Part shown: piece after piece, positions 37,301 through 50,900 of the stretch | Position numbering within the stretch: the first letter of the stretch is position 1 | Layout of the letters: each line of letters starts with the position of its first letter | Source of the DNA: Promerops cafer | Taxonomy: Eukaryota > Chordata > Aves > Passeriformes > Nectariniidae | NCBI GenBank assembly: GCA_013398275.1 | Contig: VZSE01006029.1 | Location: forward strand, 248,001 to 312,000 | Direction of reading: 5' to 3' | DNA length: 64,000 nt | Position numbers and translations under genes: made by a program | The notes under the pieces: generated by a model | Database searches by the model: none | Told to the model about the DNA's origin: nothing | Seen by the model: the letters and a program-made list of their open reading frames with translations, nothing else

Positions 37301-38398
37301 TTGCATGTTATCCATATCCTTTTTCAAGTAAATAATATATCTATCGCAACAAGTATAACAGCAATAATTAATATGAAATGCATGATAAATTCCTCAATAG
37401 TTACTAGTTTAGATCTGTTGTTTGTCATTAATCAGAGAAAGAAAACAAATTTCTGAAGGTAGATAGTATCATATTGTTCTTGGCCAATGGAAAGCCATTT
37501 TACTGAGAACTTCATTCCTACATGTTGTTTTGTATCTACAAATGGTCATAAATTATCCAGTAGAAAAAAAAAATCATAGTTTTTTAAAGCCAGAATGAAT
37601 CAAATTAATACAAACTTGGTTACAAGCAAATATTCCAATAATGAACTAATAGCAGACTCTGGGAGAGTGAACAGATCCAAACTTCATTCAACTGCCCCTG
37701 AAGTAACAATCAGCCTTTTAAATAGCATTAAAGTTGCAGGATATAAAAAATTACATGGCCTGAGTAATAACCTCTGAGAAATTTAGTTGCAGGCATCAGT
37801 AACCTTTGCTATCACTGGCACAGGGGAGCTCTCAGCCTTCCAGAGGAGCAACACAGGTCTCCAGTCATCAGAGGAGCATTCTATTTCAGGCTTGAAGATC
37901 TATCTCAAACACCTCACAGCCAGCCACAGCTCAATATCCACAAGGGACCACTGTTCACAGACCAGAGACCACTTCCAAGAGGGACCATACTGTGGAGTGG
38001 ACTGGTACTTTGGTGTGTGACACCAAACAATATTATCCCAAACACAGCCACAAGCTGGTTTGCTCAGTTGTTTTTTTGGTTTGTCCTTTCTTTTTAATGC
38101 TTTCCTAATAATCAGTTAAGTTGTCAGAGTTCATAGAGTGACTTCAACCTGATGATCTCATGAGTGTACATCTACCCACAGAATACAAGTGCCAACAAGA
38201 TGAGTTGTTTATCTCTGGTCCCCAGTGGCAGAGTACAGCTATGAAGGTCAGACATTACATTTGCAAGAAGTGACAGAGTTTCTGCATCTACTTCATCATT
38301 TCAGCACCCGTAACTGAGAACTCTCCAGACATGTGAAAGGCAATCAGGAAGGACAAGTACATAAGGGAAGCTGAAGGTTGCTATAGCATAATACCACC
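34361..38398. other. Noncoding stretch, no gene recognised
   Basis: A run of 19 A lies at 34906-34924. A degenerate CTATAAACT-type repeat lies near 35520-35560. Frames of 60-87 codons show no family resemblance. No transposon was recognised. Confidence 0.5.
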
Positions 38399-38424
38399 CT
38401 GTCATGTAGATTACTACATGACAG
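38399..38424. repeat. Perfect 11-bp inverted repeat, 4-base loop
   Basis: CTGTCATGTAG and CTACATGACAG are exact reverse complements around ATTA. As RNA or single-stranded DNA it would form a tight hairpin, but the stem is too short for a microRNA precursor and has no pairing beyond the arms. TCATGTAG... could also be a symmetric binding site. Confidence 0.8.
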
Positions 38425-39707
38425 CTGGAATTTCAGAAGGTCAACCCATCACTAAAACAAAAAAATCTTAAGAAAGTAATTACAGTGGACAAACAAGCCA
38501 GGGTATTCCTGCTTTCATTTGATGCTCTGTCCAGGAATTAAGAATGTCATTATTAGATTGCAGAAAAGAATGATAGAAGCAAAACTGAAGTGAAAGAGAG
38601 GTTAATATACTGCATACTGGAAATGTGTATACTAACCCAAATTTTTTTAAAAACAGTAATCCAACGTCCTTGGTCTTTTCTCCTCATTTTTTTCTCTTTT
38701 AACTTACATGTTTAAATTAATTGTAAGTTCCTATAACACCACATTAATAGACATCTGCATTTTAAACTCAGGAGCTGTTTCAAATCAACTGTAAGGATCC
38801 ATAAACAAAGAATGATGGCCGTAATTTTTCTAGGAAGACACTAACATGGCCAACCTTCAAGAAACAAATGGATAATTTGAATGAATGAGTGGTAACAAGA
38901 ATGAAAAACAAACCATAAGGATTGCATGAAGGTTGTTTTAGTTTAAAACACCCTCTCAGGCTATAAACATACAATATAAAATTAAAGGGGAAAAAAAGAG
39001 TTTTTCTTTTGCAAACCTCATTTTATTAACATAGAAAAACTTCAAAATAAAAATATTAGGGAGATTAGGAATATCTGTAATGACTCATAAAAGGTCTCAG
39101 TGACCTTCTGAAAAAACAAAATACACTTCTGAAATTATTCTTTAATTCAGGCATTATACATTTAAGTAAAACATTGATAATCTCAATTGAAGAATTAGCT
39201 GGTATAACAGAATTTGAAATGTAATTACTATACATAATGCAAATTTTTAATTTTGATTCAAACAGTGTCTTAGGGTTCAGTTAAAAAAAAATTATTTTTT
39301 AAACCTAAAATCTAATGTCCCCAGACTTTTGCATATCCGTTTGAATGAACAACAGTGGAATATCTGCTAAGGCAGATAAATTGTTGCTATTAGATTTCAG
39401 AAGGATCAGTCTTTAAAAGGACAGGAGCTTACTGTTCCTTCTTTGCGGTTCAATGCAAAACCCCATCAAGTTACAGCTGTAGCAGTTATTAAATTTTAAA
39501 AATTAAGAGAATACTCATTCTGCTTTACTCTAAATTTTGATAACCCCAAATCTCAAGATATTGATTATTAATTCATTTTTTTAAAAAATTCAAAAGCAAG
39601 AACAAGTCCATGTTTTGATGTTTCAATTTCAGAGAAAATACTCAAATCCAGGTAAAATGTAAGACTGTGCTTTTATTTTTAAATCAGTGCCATACTTATA
39701 GTAACCT

Positions 39708-39733
39708 AAGATTCTAGAAATGCCTAGAATCTT
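39708..39733. repeat. Perfect 10-bp inverted repeat, 6-base loop
   Basis: AAGATTCTAG and CTAGAATCTT are exact reverse complements around AAATGC. Together with flanking AT-rich sequence it gives a modest hairpin. No run of T follows the stem, and in a vertebrate genome a bacterial-type terminator is not expected anyway. Confidence 0.75.
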
Positions 39734-41068
39734 GCTTTTAACTGTGTTTTCTTTACAGAGCTCTATCTATGTATACAGATGTCTTCCCGGAAGCATCATT
39801 TCGCTGTTTAGACCAAGGACTAATAGATCCATCAAAATAAGAAGAATTTCTATTATTTCTGTCTAAAGAAAGCAGTCATTTTTTGTGAGTACAGAAATAT
39901 TGCAGGATCATACCCAACAACATGCGTCAATTGTTTGGAATCCTGTTGGCAAGTATTAATTTCTTTCTTTCTTGCAGATCATTTAGCCCAATTAGAAGCT
40001 ATCAAACAAGTTAACCTCCTAAGGGAAGAGATAAGAGGTTGAATGCACCTCAGAAACTGGTATAAGCAGGACCCTGGCTGCCCAGATCACAGCACCACAG
40101 AGGCACGGGTTACTCTAAGAGCAACCCAGGTATAGGGACTCTCTAAGACCAGAGACCAGAAAGCAGAGAAGGATTAAGACTTCAAAACTCTCTTCTTTTC
40201 ACACCACGTCTGTGCAGCAGCCCATACCTCATCTCGTCTACTCCACAAAGGCTTTCCATGGACCTGGAGGTTGCAAATAGCAGATGTGAAGACACAATGC
40301 ACTTCAAAGAGCTCACATTATGTATAAAACCTTTGGAAGCTTAGTTTACCATCTGATTTTCTGTGTTTTGGGACTAGTGTCAGCACTGACATACAAGGAA
40401 GTGGCCGCTACACAGAAGTGATGGGGTCAGCAAATCTGTCCCTGCTGATGACATGTTTAGTTCTACAGGTGGTATAGAAGCAGCAGTGCTAGCATGAAAA
40501 CAATATAAAGCTGCCTGGCTGCAGTTAGGGCGTCTAGCATGTCCATGAAGTCTCACTTTCATTTGCATTTAGTCTCTGGACTATCATCTTTCTTTGTGTA
40601 AGAGTCTACGTTTGTTAAATTGAGAACACAGACTTTGGTTCCCAGTGCATTTTTGTCTTCAGGTAAATCTCTTTCCACAGATGTTTAACAACCTCCAGTT
40701 AAATCTACTATTATTAAAGAAGTAAACTGCACTGAACTCTGACAGATCTATGCAGAACTTTGTGCACCAAATAAATGGCTATGAACCATCATTTAAATGA
40801 CATATAAAAAAGTGAAAATCTTCAGCATCCTTTGATAAGAAGACAAATCTGCTTGCTCTCTGCCCACATAGGTAAATGTTAAAAAAAGAAGCGTGTTGAG
40901 GTCCAAGGTCCATTCCAATATCCGTGTTTGTCAACAAGCATTCAGTAGCTTTAGAAGGTACACCAGAACAATTGTGAAGGTGAGATACTAAGAATGAAAT
41001 TAAAATCTCTCCTCAAGTTCATAAGGAGGGTTCAAACATTGAATCAACACTGCATCTTAAATGTTTTC

Positions 41069-41160
41069 ACAAAAAAAACAAAAACAACAACAAAAAAAAG
41101 ACACCCAAGAAAACCCCAAAACAAACAAAAGCCTCCAAAACACAAAAACCCCACCACACC
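41069..41160 (-). repeat. A/C-rich tract (G/T-rich on the minus strand)
   Basis: The plus strand is nearly all A and C, with AAAAC and CCCCA units; on the minus strand it matches the GGGTTTTT-type tracts at 20.6, 33.1 and 59.1 kb. The 92-codon minus frame at 41057-41335 overlaps it and owes its phenylalanine/cysteine-rich end to this composition. Confidence 0.75.
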
Positions 41161-44100
41161 TGTGAACTGAAGAAGAATAGCTTTTTTTAAAGACTGATGT
41201 GCATTCAGGATGTAACTGCATGGGAATCATCATGAAGGGTAATGTGAAACTCCTACTGCTGCTATTCCACATTGGGTAACAGGTATTGCATGATAGCAGA
41301 GTCCTGATGCAAACTAAACGCAGTAGGCAAATCAAATACAGGTGCTAATGCAAACATTATCACCTAGCTCTGGTTTAAAGCAGCTATGATGCCTGGAGTA
41401 AAATCTAAAATGGCATTGATCTGCTGTAGGCAGCTCACTTCATCTTCCCCCTTCCACTTTCTCCTCCCACACCACAGTTTGTGCTGCACTGTTTGATTCA
41501 GGGACCACGTGCTGCAGTGTTTGTGGAGACACCGTGTAGCACTGTGAGCTGTCATTTTTTTGTTGTGGTTTCTAGCAGGTAATAGGGAGAGTCAATAATA
41601 AGAATTTAAACTCATTTTTCTTCTCAGACAATTGCCACAGCCTATCTAAAAAGATTTCTGAAAATACAGAAAAACATTTTGTGCACACATAGCTAGCTTT
41701 TGGGAACTTCTGTTAACAATCTTGCAAAGCCCACACAGCTTCAGGCACTGTGCAAACATATGGGAGTATACAGACTGAAGTAAACACAAAACAGCAGAAA
41801 GAAATATCAACAGGCATAAAAAATGAGGCCAGTAATAAAAAAAAAAACCACGGATTTATAGTACAGATTTTAATAAATAACACTGCACATTCCAGTGGAG
41901 GCTTCATGCATTTGACACACTAACATTATTGCTTGCTGCACAGTTGTGTTCCCAGAAATTCTTTAGGAAGGTGCCCAGAATGTTCATATAATCAAATATC
42001 TGGAAGCATCTCAATACCACAAGTGGCACTAGTGTAAAATGTATTGAACAAGCATGGATTTACATCCCCCCACCCCCCCTCCATTCTAATTCAATTAAAT
42101 GTGAAGGGGAAAAGTGCTCTATAACTTGAAGTCCCTTTTTTTTTTCTTTAGAACAGAACCAAATAAACCAAATCTCAATGGCTCCCTCTGCTGTCATGTC
42201 TTAGAAGTTGCATAATAGTTGTGATTTTTTTTTTTAAAAACAGTTTTTTCCTTCCCCAGTCAGTGAAGATCTGGTATTTTCACAACATCACACAGTGTGC
42301 CAGCTCTAAAGAGTCAAAGAAACCTTTATCCAAAAGCAAATTTCTCAAAGTGCAATTCAGTGCTTGCTTATCAAGGCTGGAATAAGTAGCATCCCTTCAC
42401 GTCCTCATGGCAGATACACGTAGCATCACAAAAAAAACGTTTAAGAATGGTTTATGACCTTTGTAATCAGCTTTGGGTTGATCTAGATTCAACTGCATGG
42501 ATGTGGATTTTGACTCTAACAATATCAGACCACTTTGCATGAAACAACTGTATCTGTAGCAAAACAACTGTAACAAATATTCCTAGAGAGAGAACACCTT
42601 TCTGCTAAAACGAAAAACACTCCCACAACACATTAGCCAAGCTGGAGACCTGTACTGCCTCTGGCAAGCATTCTGATTTGCTCTTTGCCAGGCCCCAGGG
42701 ACAGATAATGGTCATTACCTGGCACAGGTGAGCAGCAAAGCAGCAATATCAGGGTCTCTTGTCACACAGCTGACAACGACTTGTCTGCCTCTCAGCATCC
42801 CGGTAGGAAGCTTAGCAACAAATACTCCATCAGGGACCTTACTCCAAGCCACAGAAGTCAATAGGTCACTCAAAAGAAGCAAAACCAGACCCCAGGATCT
42901 GCCCTCCCACGCTTAAAGAATAAAGAACTCTGGAGGATATAATTTATTCTCAGCAATGTACAAAAAGGGAGGATAATAAAAATCTGCACTGCTCGGTAAA
43001 AACACAGACAGAGGTGTAAATTGAAGAGAAAAGCAAAGCACTTCAGTACTTCACTTTCCAGTCTGTGGAAGAACCTCCCAGGCACAGAACATGTGGGGGG
43101 AGGCAGCTGAGGAGGGACATCCCCCCCAGCAGTTCTCCCCTCTCCGTAGTTTCCTTGCAGAAGCACACACTGCAGAGTGACAGTCCCTCAGTGCCCCCTG
43201 AAAGCAGATTTGGTGCCTGAGTGGAATGGAATGACAGCAGAGAATATTTCCATATTAGTCACAGAATTTGTCTCAATTGGCTCCGTCTTCTTTCTGCTCT
43301 GAACCCGATGCCTCCCAAACCAGGAGCTATATTTATCCCTCACACACAGGGATGTTCTCATGGTTCTAAATTAGGCAGCTTCTGCCACGCCCAGGACCAG
43401 CCATAACCCTTCTCTATTGGCTCCCCACATCAGAGTTCTTCGTGCATTTGTGGTGCCCTGTCTAAACCAACCACAGATGGACACACCGAAATAGTCACCT
43501 CACTCATCTGGCGGTGAAAGCTGAGATTGCTGGATGTCCCACGCCGTACACGTCCACTTTTCACACAGGATGCATTTAAACTGGTGAGAGACAACCTCTC
43601 CTTGAACTGCCAGGGTATCACTGACACCTGCAGCCTAATTCTGCCTAAAGATCACACTGCATCTCCCTCAATCACCTTCCTGCAGGAAACATGCTGAAAC
43701 CCATCACATTTCCGGTCTTCCCATATTCTTGCCGGCATAAAAACATCCTCTAGATTTCAACTGTTCTTTTCTTTTTTACTTTTTCCCAGCACATTTTTAC
43801 TGTAGTGGTAGGGTAATTCACCCACAGGAGGGAAGTTTACTTTATTATTTGTAAAGACATATAACCACTCTATTTCCAGCAACCTCTTGGCATGAAATGG
43901 CTTTGCTCTTGTTTTACTAGGCTAGGCTCACACATTAAATTCCACCCATCCAAATACAGATAATACTTATAAAATCCCAGATTTAGCTTGGAGATACACC
44001 ATCCTAATCTGACAAAAGAAAATCTGAAAGGGCTTTTGAAATATTCCAAGTGAAATCTGCCCAAATTATATTAAGACAGCTCCACATTTCAAACCTCTCA

Positions 44101-47100
44101 AATGCCTCCAGCTTACAATGATGGTTCTTTTTATAAAAGCCCATACCCATTGAACATCCAACCAATCTTACTCATCTAGATTGCAAGTATTAGTTACTTA
44201 ATCAGCTTCTTAGAGGCAAATACTACATACCAGTATCAGGGAAAAAAAGCTTAGCAGAAGGTCCAAAAAACATTAAAGAATTGCTCCTTGTAAGGATTTT
44301 TGTGTTACCAAACACAGTTATAAGAGTGATCTATGTATTACATACCCTCCAGATTGAATCTTTTTTACTCTCATGTTTGTAAGAAGCAGCATCTTCCTTT
44401 CTTCGAGTTGGGCCCAGCTGCTACAAGCTTTCTGGTTTACTGGCATTACTTGTAGTACTTTCCTGACTGGCAGGCTTGGAAGGAGCAATTTTCATACAAG
44501 AATTGCTGATATTCCAGGGGGAAGAAAAAAAAAAAAAACAACCACCAAAATCTATTTGGCACATTTAAACCTGTCACTTCAATGTATTTAATGCTGGAAT
44601 GCAAGGGGGTAGGAGACAAATACAATTAGTTAATGGGAGCAGTGATCAACCCTATTCTCTGTGCTTTTTTAGACAGAGGAGAGAACACAGCCTCCCAAAG
44701 CTCCTCTTGCATTTATTCCAGACCCTGCCTACAGAGCTGGAATAATTATCCTGACTTGGGATCAACTAAGTGTCAGAAAGCCTGAAACAAAAGAAGCTTG
44801 TTAAACTTAACAGTATTTGCATGCTCAATTAACTTAGTCCATAACCCCTTCTAGGTAAAGGAGAGCCCACACTACTGACATGAAACCATGGCATGAAGGT
44901 TAAAGGGTGTTTGCTGTTCTAGAGAGTCTGAGGCACCAAAAATCCTATCCCCTCCTTTGCTGTAATGCTGTTAATCCATTAATTTCAGGCAGATCTTCTC
45001 ATTTCAACCCCATTGCAGACCCACTCACTGTGTCAGATGTATCTTTTTGTTTCTCACCCAGTGGATTTGAACTGATCCTTCCTTGAACTTCCCAGACGTG
45101 ATCCAGCTGTGAGTTAGAAACCTGCAGCAGGCCAGGGGTACTGCTCAGCTGGTTAAGCCTGGTTCAGAACAATCCAAGTAGCAAAGCTCTGGGCCACAAC
45201 TGTGCTGCAGAGGTTGGCACACAGGCAGCAGAGGCACCTAACACAGCTGACAACTAGATGAGCAACTGCACAGGTAACAATCAATGACCACAACATATAA
45301 AAAGGACTTTTTCCATCCTAGCTGTCACTCCTCCACAAATAATAAACTCTCTATAGCAGCAGCAAAATAATCTAAGCTCTGTGTAAATTATGGTACACTT
45401 GAAATTCAATCTCTTACAAAAGGGCTCTACCCTGAGCTGAAGAAAAGAAACATGAATACTCAGGGCAAAATCTGTAGAATATAAGGGGTAATACCCAGCA
45501 GCATCTTACCTCTGCTCTAGGAACAGAAGTTCCTGGATGGAAAACCTAGATTTGCAAGCAATTTACTTTATTTCAGAAAGCATTTTCTCACCCAAGTAAT
45601 CACTTGAGCAAAGGACCCAAATTTCACCTGGGAGTAGGTTTTCCTATGCCAATATGCCTAAGCCCCAGCCTGAGCATGAGGGAAGAAATCTATAGGGAAG
45701 AAGAAACCCAAACCAGTAACTAACCTCACATAAAGTACATTTTGTCTTTGTACAGGGACAGAAGCACTTGATTCAGTGGGAGTGCAGCACCTGCCCCCAT
45801 CTAACTCCTATATTTAGTTCTCCTGTAGGTTGCTTTAGAATGCTTCCTCTGTAATACCAAATGCATACAAAGATGGAAACTTTGACCAAATGCTCCAAAG
45901 GTAACATTGCTGGAGCTGTGAGGTATTTTTCCAAGGGAAAACAGAGTGTGAAAAGTCTGTGGATAGCCTTCTAGACAAACCTAGTAACAGAAACTTTCCA
46001 ACCAACCACATTTCTATCAAGTGCAGCCCAGATTTAATTTTGCAAAGCAAATGCCATTTTGCCTGTAGAACACCATTCCACTTATCTTGATATTTTTTCA
46101 TATTTGGTTTTAGTTTCTTTTCAACAGAGAAAATCCATGCTTAACTTTGTCCTTTCGAGAGAGCTCTCCGTGGACTTTTTTGTTCTTGGCTCTGAAGTGA
46201 ATCATAGTGCTACTGCAGATGATATAACAATTTTTTTAAAGATTATGTTTTGCTACAGAATATTCCTTCATTTAAAGGTTTTCTGAGTCTGTTCAAATTG
46301 CATTGAGAAACTATTTATGTAATTCACAAACCATAAAGCAACTGAAATAATTCAATGAACTAAAAATCCAGGAAGGGTCTTGATTCAGAAAGTCTCAGCA
46401 AACTGGAGGTTAGGTGAGTATGCTAGAGGCAGCTTCTGCTTTCCTTGCTCTCTTCTCGTTCTCGGGATTGGCTGTGGTCAGAGGCAGAGTATCAGATCAG
46501 CCAGATTTTTGGTCCAACTCTCATATCCATTCTTATGAATTGTAAGAAAAAAATTGCAAAAAGGGCTGAGTTAAAGTTTTTGAAATATTTTTGCAACAAA
46601 CTCCTTGAATTTGTTAAAACCTAGAACTGAAGTGTCTTTTCATACCTTCTGGATCCCAGCTCAGGAACACAAAAATAATTGAAATTCAGTTTTATTTACA
46701 TTTTTCATGCATCTATTTTTATACCCTTTTTTGAGCACAATGTTATGAACACTAAACAACAAAAAAGTGTTGAAAGTAATTTTATTTAGAAAGAATAATT
46801 AAAAAAATGTACACTGTGCAATTTAATACATCTTTTTTCCCTCCAGTGTTTCGGTGCATTTCTTTAGCTATTGGGGTAGAACACTCTGATACAGGCATGC
46901 TTTTTTTGTGTTAACATTACAGGAAGATTTTAATTTTACCTGTATTGGATATTGGTCTTTGTGACATTACTGGCCAAGGACTTTGGGCTCATTGTAAGTC
47001 TGTGAAGTTTTGAGATTACAAAGAACATGGCCTCAAAACCCTCTGCAATATCAGAGAATTCCATACAGATTGTAAGGAGACCTACAAAACTGGATCCAAA

Positions 47101-47910
47101 TCAGCCAACTATGAGCCTTTTATTATTCGTGATGTGAGCTACATGACAGGAGAAGGCTAAAACTTAAACCTCTCCTGAAAAATTTCATACTCAGAGGTTT
47201 AGTCTCCCTTAAGACTCAGCAGTTCTTTTTGAAAAGCTGCACAGAGCTCATCCTTTAAATTCTGCAAGCAGATTAGAGGGTAAATTACTTAGCCAGCCTG
47301 GATGTTTCCCTCTTGACTTCCTTCCTCAGGGAGAAGTGATTCAAGGTCAAGCTCTTACCTTTGTAAGGAAAGTTGCAACCAGTGGAGAACTGCAGCCATC
47401 CTGGGAGCATGCTCTGGTATTTCCACCTCTTCCTTCCTACTTGTGTGATGGAATACTTGTACTACAATTGTTTCCCCCAGATCAAACTCTAGATTCAAAA
47501 GTCCTTAATTATTATCAACAATTTTATTTCAAGACCCATTTGCAGCCATTTCTGCACATTGGCTCAACATGTACCTCCTCATTAAACCCTTTTCAGTCCC
47601 TAATACTCCTGGTACCTTCATGGTTCTTTCCCTAGGATTTCCATGTATCCCACCACTATTGACTTCTATTTAACCCTTTTCCCACTACACACATATTTGC
47701 TGTCAGCACATTCTTCTTTCAACTATCCCCACTTCCTCAGTCTTATTTAGAAGCATTTAAGTCCAGCAACATCCATTCGTGAAGTCTAAAGCATCTCACC
47801 CTTTGCATATCCTTCAACTCCCCTGCAGAAAATGTGATTTATTATAATAGGATTATTACATTATCAGTTAAATATAGATCAGTTTATGCCTGCTGGTGGT
47901 GGACTAAGTA

Positions 47911-47935
47911 TAAATGTAAGAATTACTTACATTTA
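47911..47935. repeat. Perfect 10-bp inverted repeat, 5-base loop
   Basis: TAAATGTAAG and CTTACATTTA are exact reverse complements around AATTA. A further ATTTACATTATTACATT copy follows at once, suggesting local slippage. AT-rich, so a weak hairpin. Confidence 0.75.
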
Positions 47936-50900
47936 CATTATTACATTTGTGCATTCTAGTTGAGGATCTGTTTCTCAAAAAACATGAAGTGGAGAAATTT
48001 GTGCACACCAATGCTTGCAGAAATAAAAGGTTTTCAATATCACATTCAAGATTATCTTTTGACTGCCAAGTGAATATAAATTCCTCTTTCTCTAGCAGTA
48101 TTTTGATGCCAGAACTTAAGAAAAATTAGCTCATTTATTTAAATAAATCTTATCACACTGAATGGCTTAAAAGCGCAGCACAGAAAGCAGCTATTCTGCT
48201 CTGGGCATGCCATTACACCATTATCTCAGTGCTTCATCAAATCATTAATTGCCAGTCTGTAGGCAGAGGGTGTTTTTTTTAATCCCATTGCTCAGGGAAA
48301 GTAAACACTCTGCAGCAGAGATGGTCTCACTTGGGGTCTCTAGTGTCTGCATCTCAGTGGTACCTTAATTTTTGAGAAAAAAATTACAAAAAATGGCATG
48401 TTATTTGATCAGAGATCTGACATGGGCTTAACCTGTTTCAAGTCTCCTTTCACAGGCTTATCTTGCAAAGTGAGCTGTGTTATCTTCCAGGGTCATGCAG
48501 GCAGCAGTGCCTCAGCCAGACGCTTCTCTTTGTGCACCCCTTGGTGGGCTGGGAGATTGCCCCTGAAAAGAGAGCTCATGAAATCACAGCTAATTGTTCA
48601 CTTGTCTGCATTACACAGACTTTTTCTTGCACTGCTGTTAGGTCTTTCTGAGGGATTTGAAGATGGAGAAGTAGGGAAGAAAAAGTACCTTCCAACTTTA
48701 AAAATAAAATTTTAACTTCTCCCCACTGAAAAAAAAAATCACCCCAGATTTTCATTAGAACTGATTACTTAAACATTAGGTTTAAGGTCAGAAAATCCTT
48801 CAATTATGAAAAGATCCCAACAAGCACCAAATACACCCAAAACTCCTAAGAGAAACTTAGCTCCATACTGAACCTACACACAAATGTGTAAGAACTGCAC
48901 ATCTGGACAGCATTTCCTCTATTTCCTTTTACCTTCAGCTTTGTTGGTGTATTTGCTCCCTGTAGTTGAAAATAGCACACAATTCATCTGTTTCCAATTT
49001 TTCTGAAAGATTTCCCATTATCCCTCCCACTAGTTTCAACCAAATACACCAACAGCTCATTGTTCTTTTACATACCATAGGTATGATTAATTGCAAGGAA
49101 TGGGAGAAAAACATCACAAGAAAGTCATGGCGTCCTTCCACGTGAAATTTCTGTAGCAGACAAAGCAGGCTGGATCACTGAATGAGATTTACGTTCCTCA
49201 GCTGCAACTTTACTATTAGATATAAAGGCAGACACTAAGTGAGAAACTCCATCATGGTGTAATGCATGTGTTTAACAAACTTTTTCAGTCCACCTAAAAA
49301 GTCTTGAACACCATTAAGACAGATTTGGCAGAGAAAACAAAATACAATGTGCAAGAAAGTTAAGCCACAAAGTGTTCAAAACACAGCTCGTGTGGGAAAA
49401 CTTCAGTACTTTTTTAGTTTAAAGCTCATATTTCATTGTCTTGTCATTGAATCAGTATGAGAATAAAAATGATGCAACTCATCACTATAGCCTGCTCCAA
49501 CTACCATTCTCAGAAATAAACTAGTAACTGAGTAACTTCTTCAGATAAGCAACATTAAGTAGGAATAGAAATGGCACTGACCGTGGGATCAGCTGGCTAA
49601 GCCTTGTGCAGCAGCAATGACCTGGGACAGGGGAACAGCCAATGCTCTGAACACAACTAACGTTCCAAGCCTTGCAAAATGGACTGCTTACTAAAAGGAA
49701 GGAGGAAACAGGGAACTTTGTACTGGAAAGCAAGTTAAGACTGTAAACTGATGTAAGACCAAGAGCAAAATCATAATGTGAAGTAAAAAGCAGAAGACAG
49801 ATGAGATAAATGGGTGGAAAAAAACCCACCGCATGCAGACCAATTTAGGAGTTCAACTGGACCATCCGAACGTACTTAACATTAATTCTTTGTTCAAAAG
49901 ATTATTCCAGCATCTGAAAAGCTACACTGAAGTGAGAATGAAGACCCAACTTCACAACACTCTCTTGGCTGTTTAATATCCTTAATCTCATACAGCTGTG
50001 AGTTCTCTTCAGTATTCCAGCATTTCATCTACTTCCCAAGACAAGCATTCCTGTCTCCATCTTTGACTTTCAGTTTTCAAAAAACTTATCAATACTCACT
50101 AGAAACCCAAAGAGCAGATAATGATAGTTATTTATTAACATTTAAAATAAGCATAAATTTCAGTAACTAAAAAAATTCTCTGAATTGTTCTGCATGTGGT
50201 ATTCTTGAAATTAAAGAAGATCAATACAACTGAAAGACCAAGCATTATCATCAAACATGAAGCTGAATGGAATATAGATCAAGTTAATAGCAATTACATT
50301 ACATTAACTTGAAGAAATTAAATACAGTTTTACACATTTTTCTGATGAAGCACCACACTCACAAGACCCAGTGAAGCATCTCATGAGAACTGAACTGCCA
50401 ATCAGTTAAGCAGCTGAAAACAAACAGGCAGCCAATTTAAGTTAAAAAAAATATGCTAAGAATTTAGTAGCCATGTTTTCCAGGTAACTATCAGAAGAGG
50501 GACAGATTTAACATCCAATATATTCCAGTCACACATCACAAACATCTGAATTTTAACCAATTTAACTATTCTTTATGTCTGGAAGAAGAGATCCCAGTCC
50601 TCTCACCACCTATTTCACAAAGCTGGTAATCCGAACTGATGCAAATACCAGTAGGATTCTTGGGTAACACTGAACAGCAGCTGCATCTATTAATGCTTGC
50701 AAAATAAAATTTCAGCTTTTTTTTAACAGTAGATATATAATTACAGTAGATAATGATCCACAATCTTTAATCTCACCCCTTTGCTGAAATGTAATAGCTT
50801 AGCTCAAACTAAAGCTAAACCTCCATTTAGCTTCCTCAAAGGCTTAGTTTGGAAATTTTTATTCCTGGACTAAGCATGAAGGGAGGATTTCTTTTTTTAA

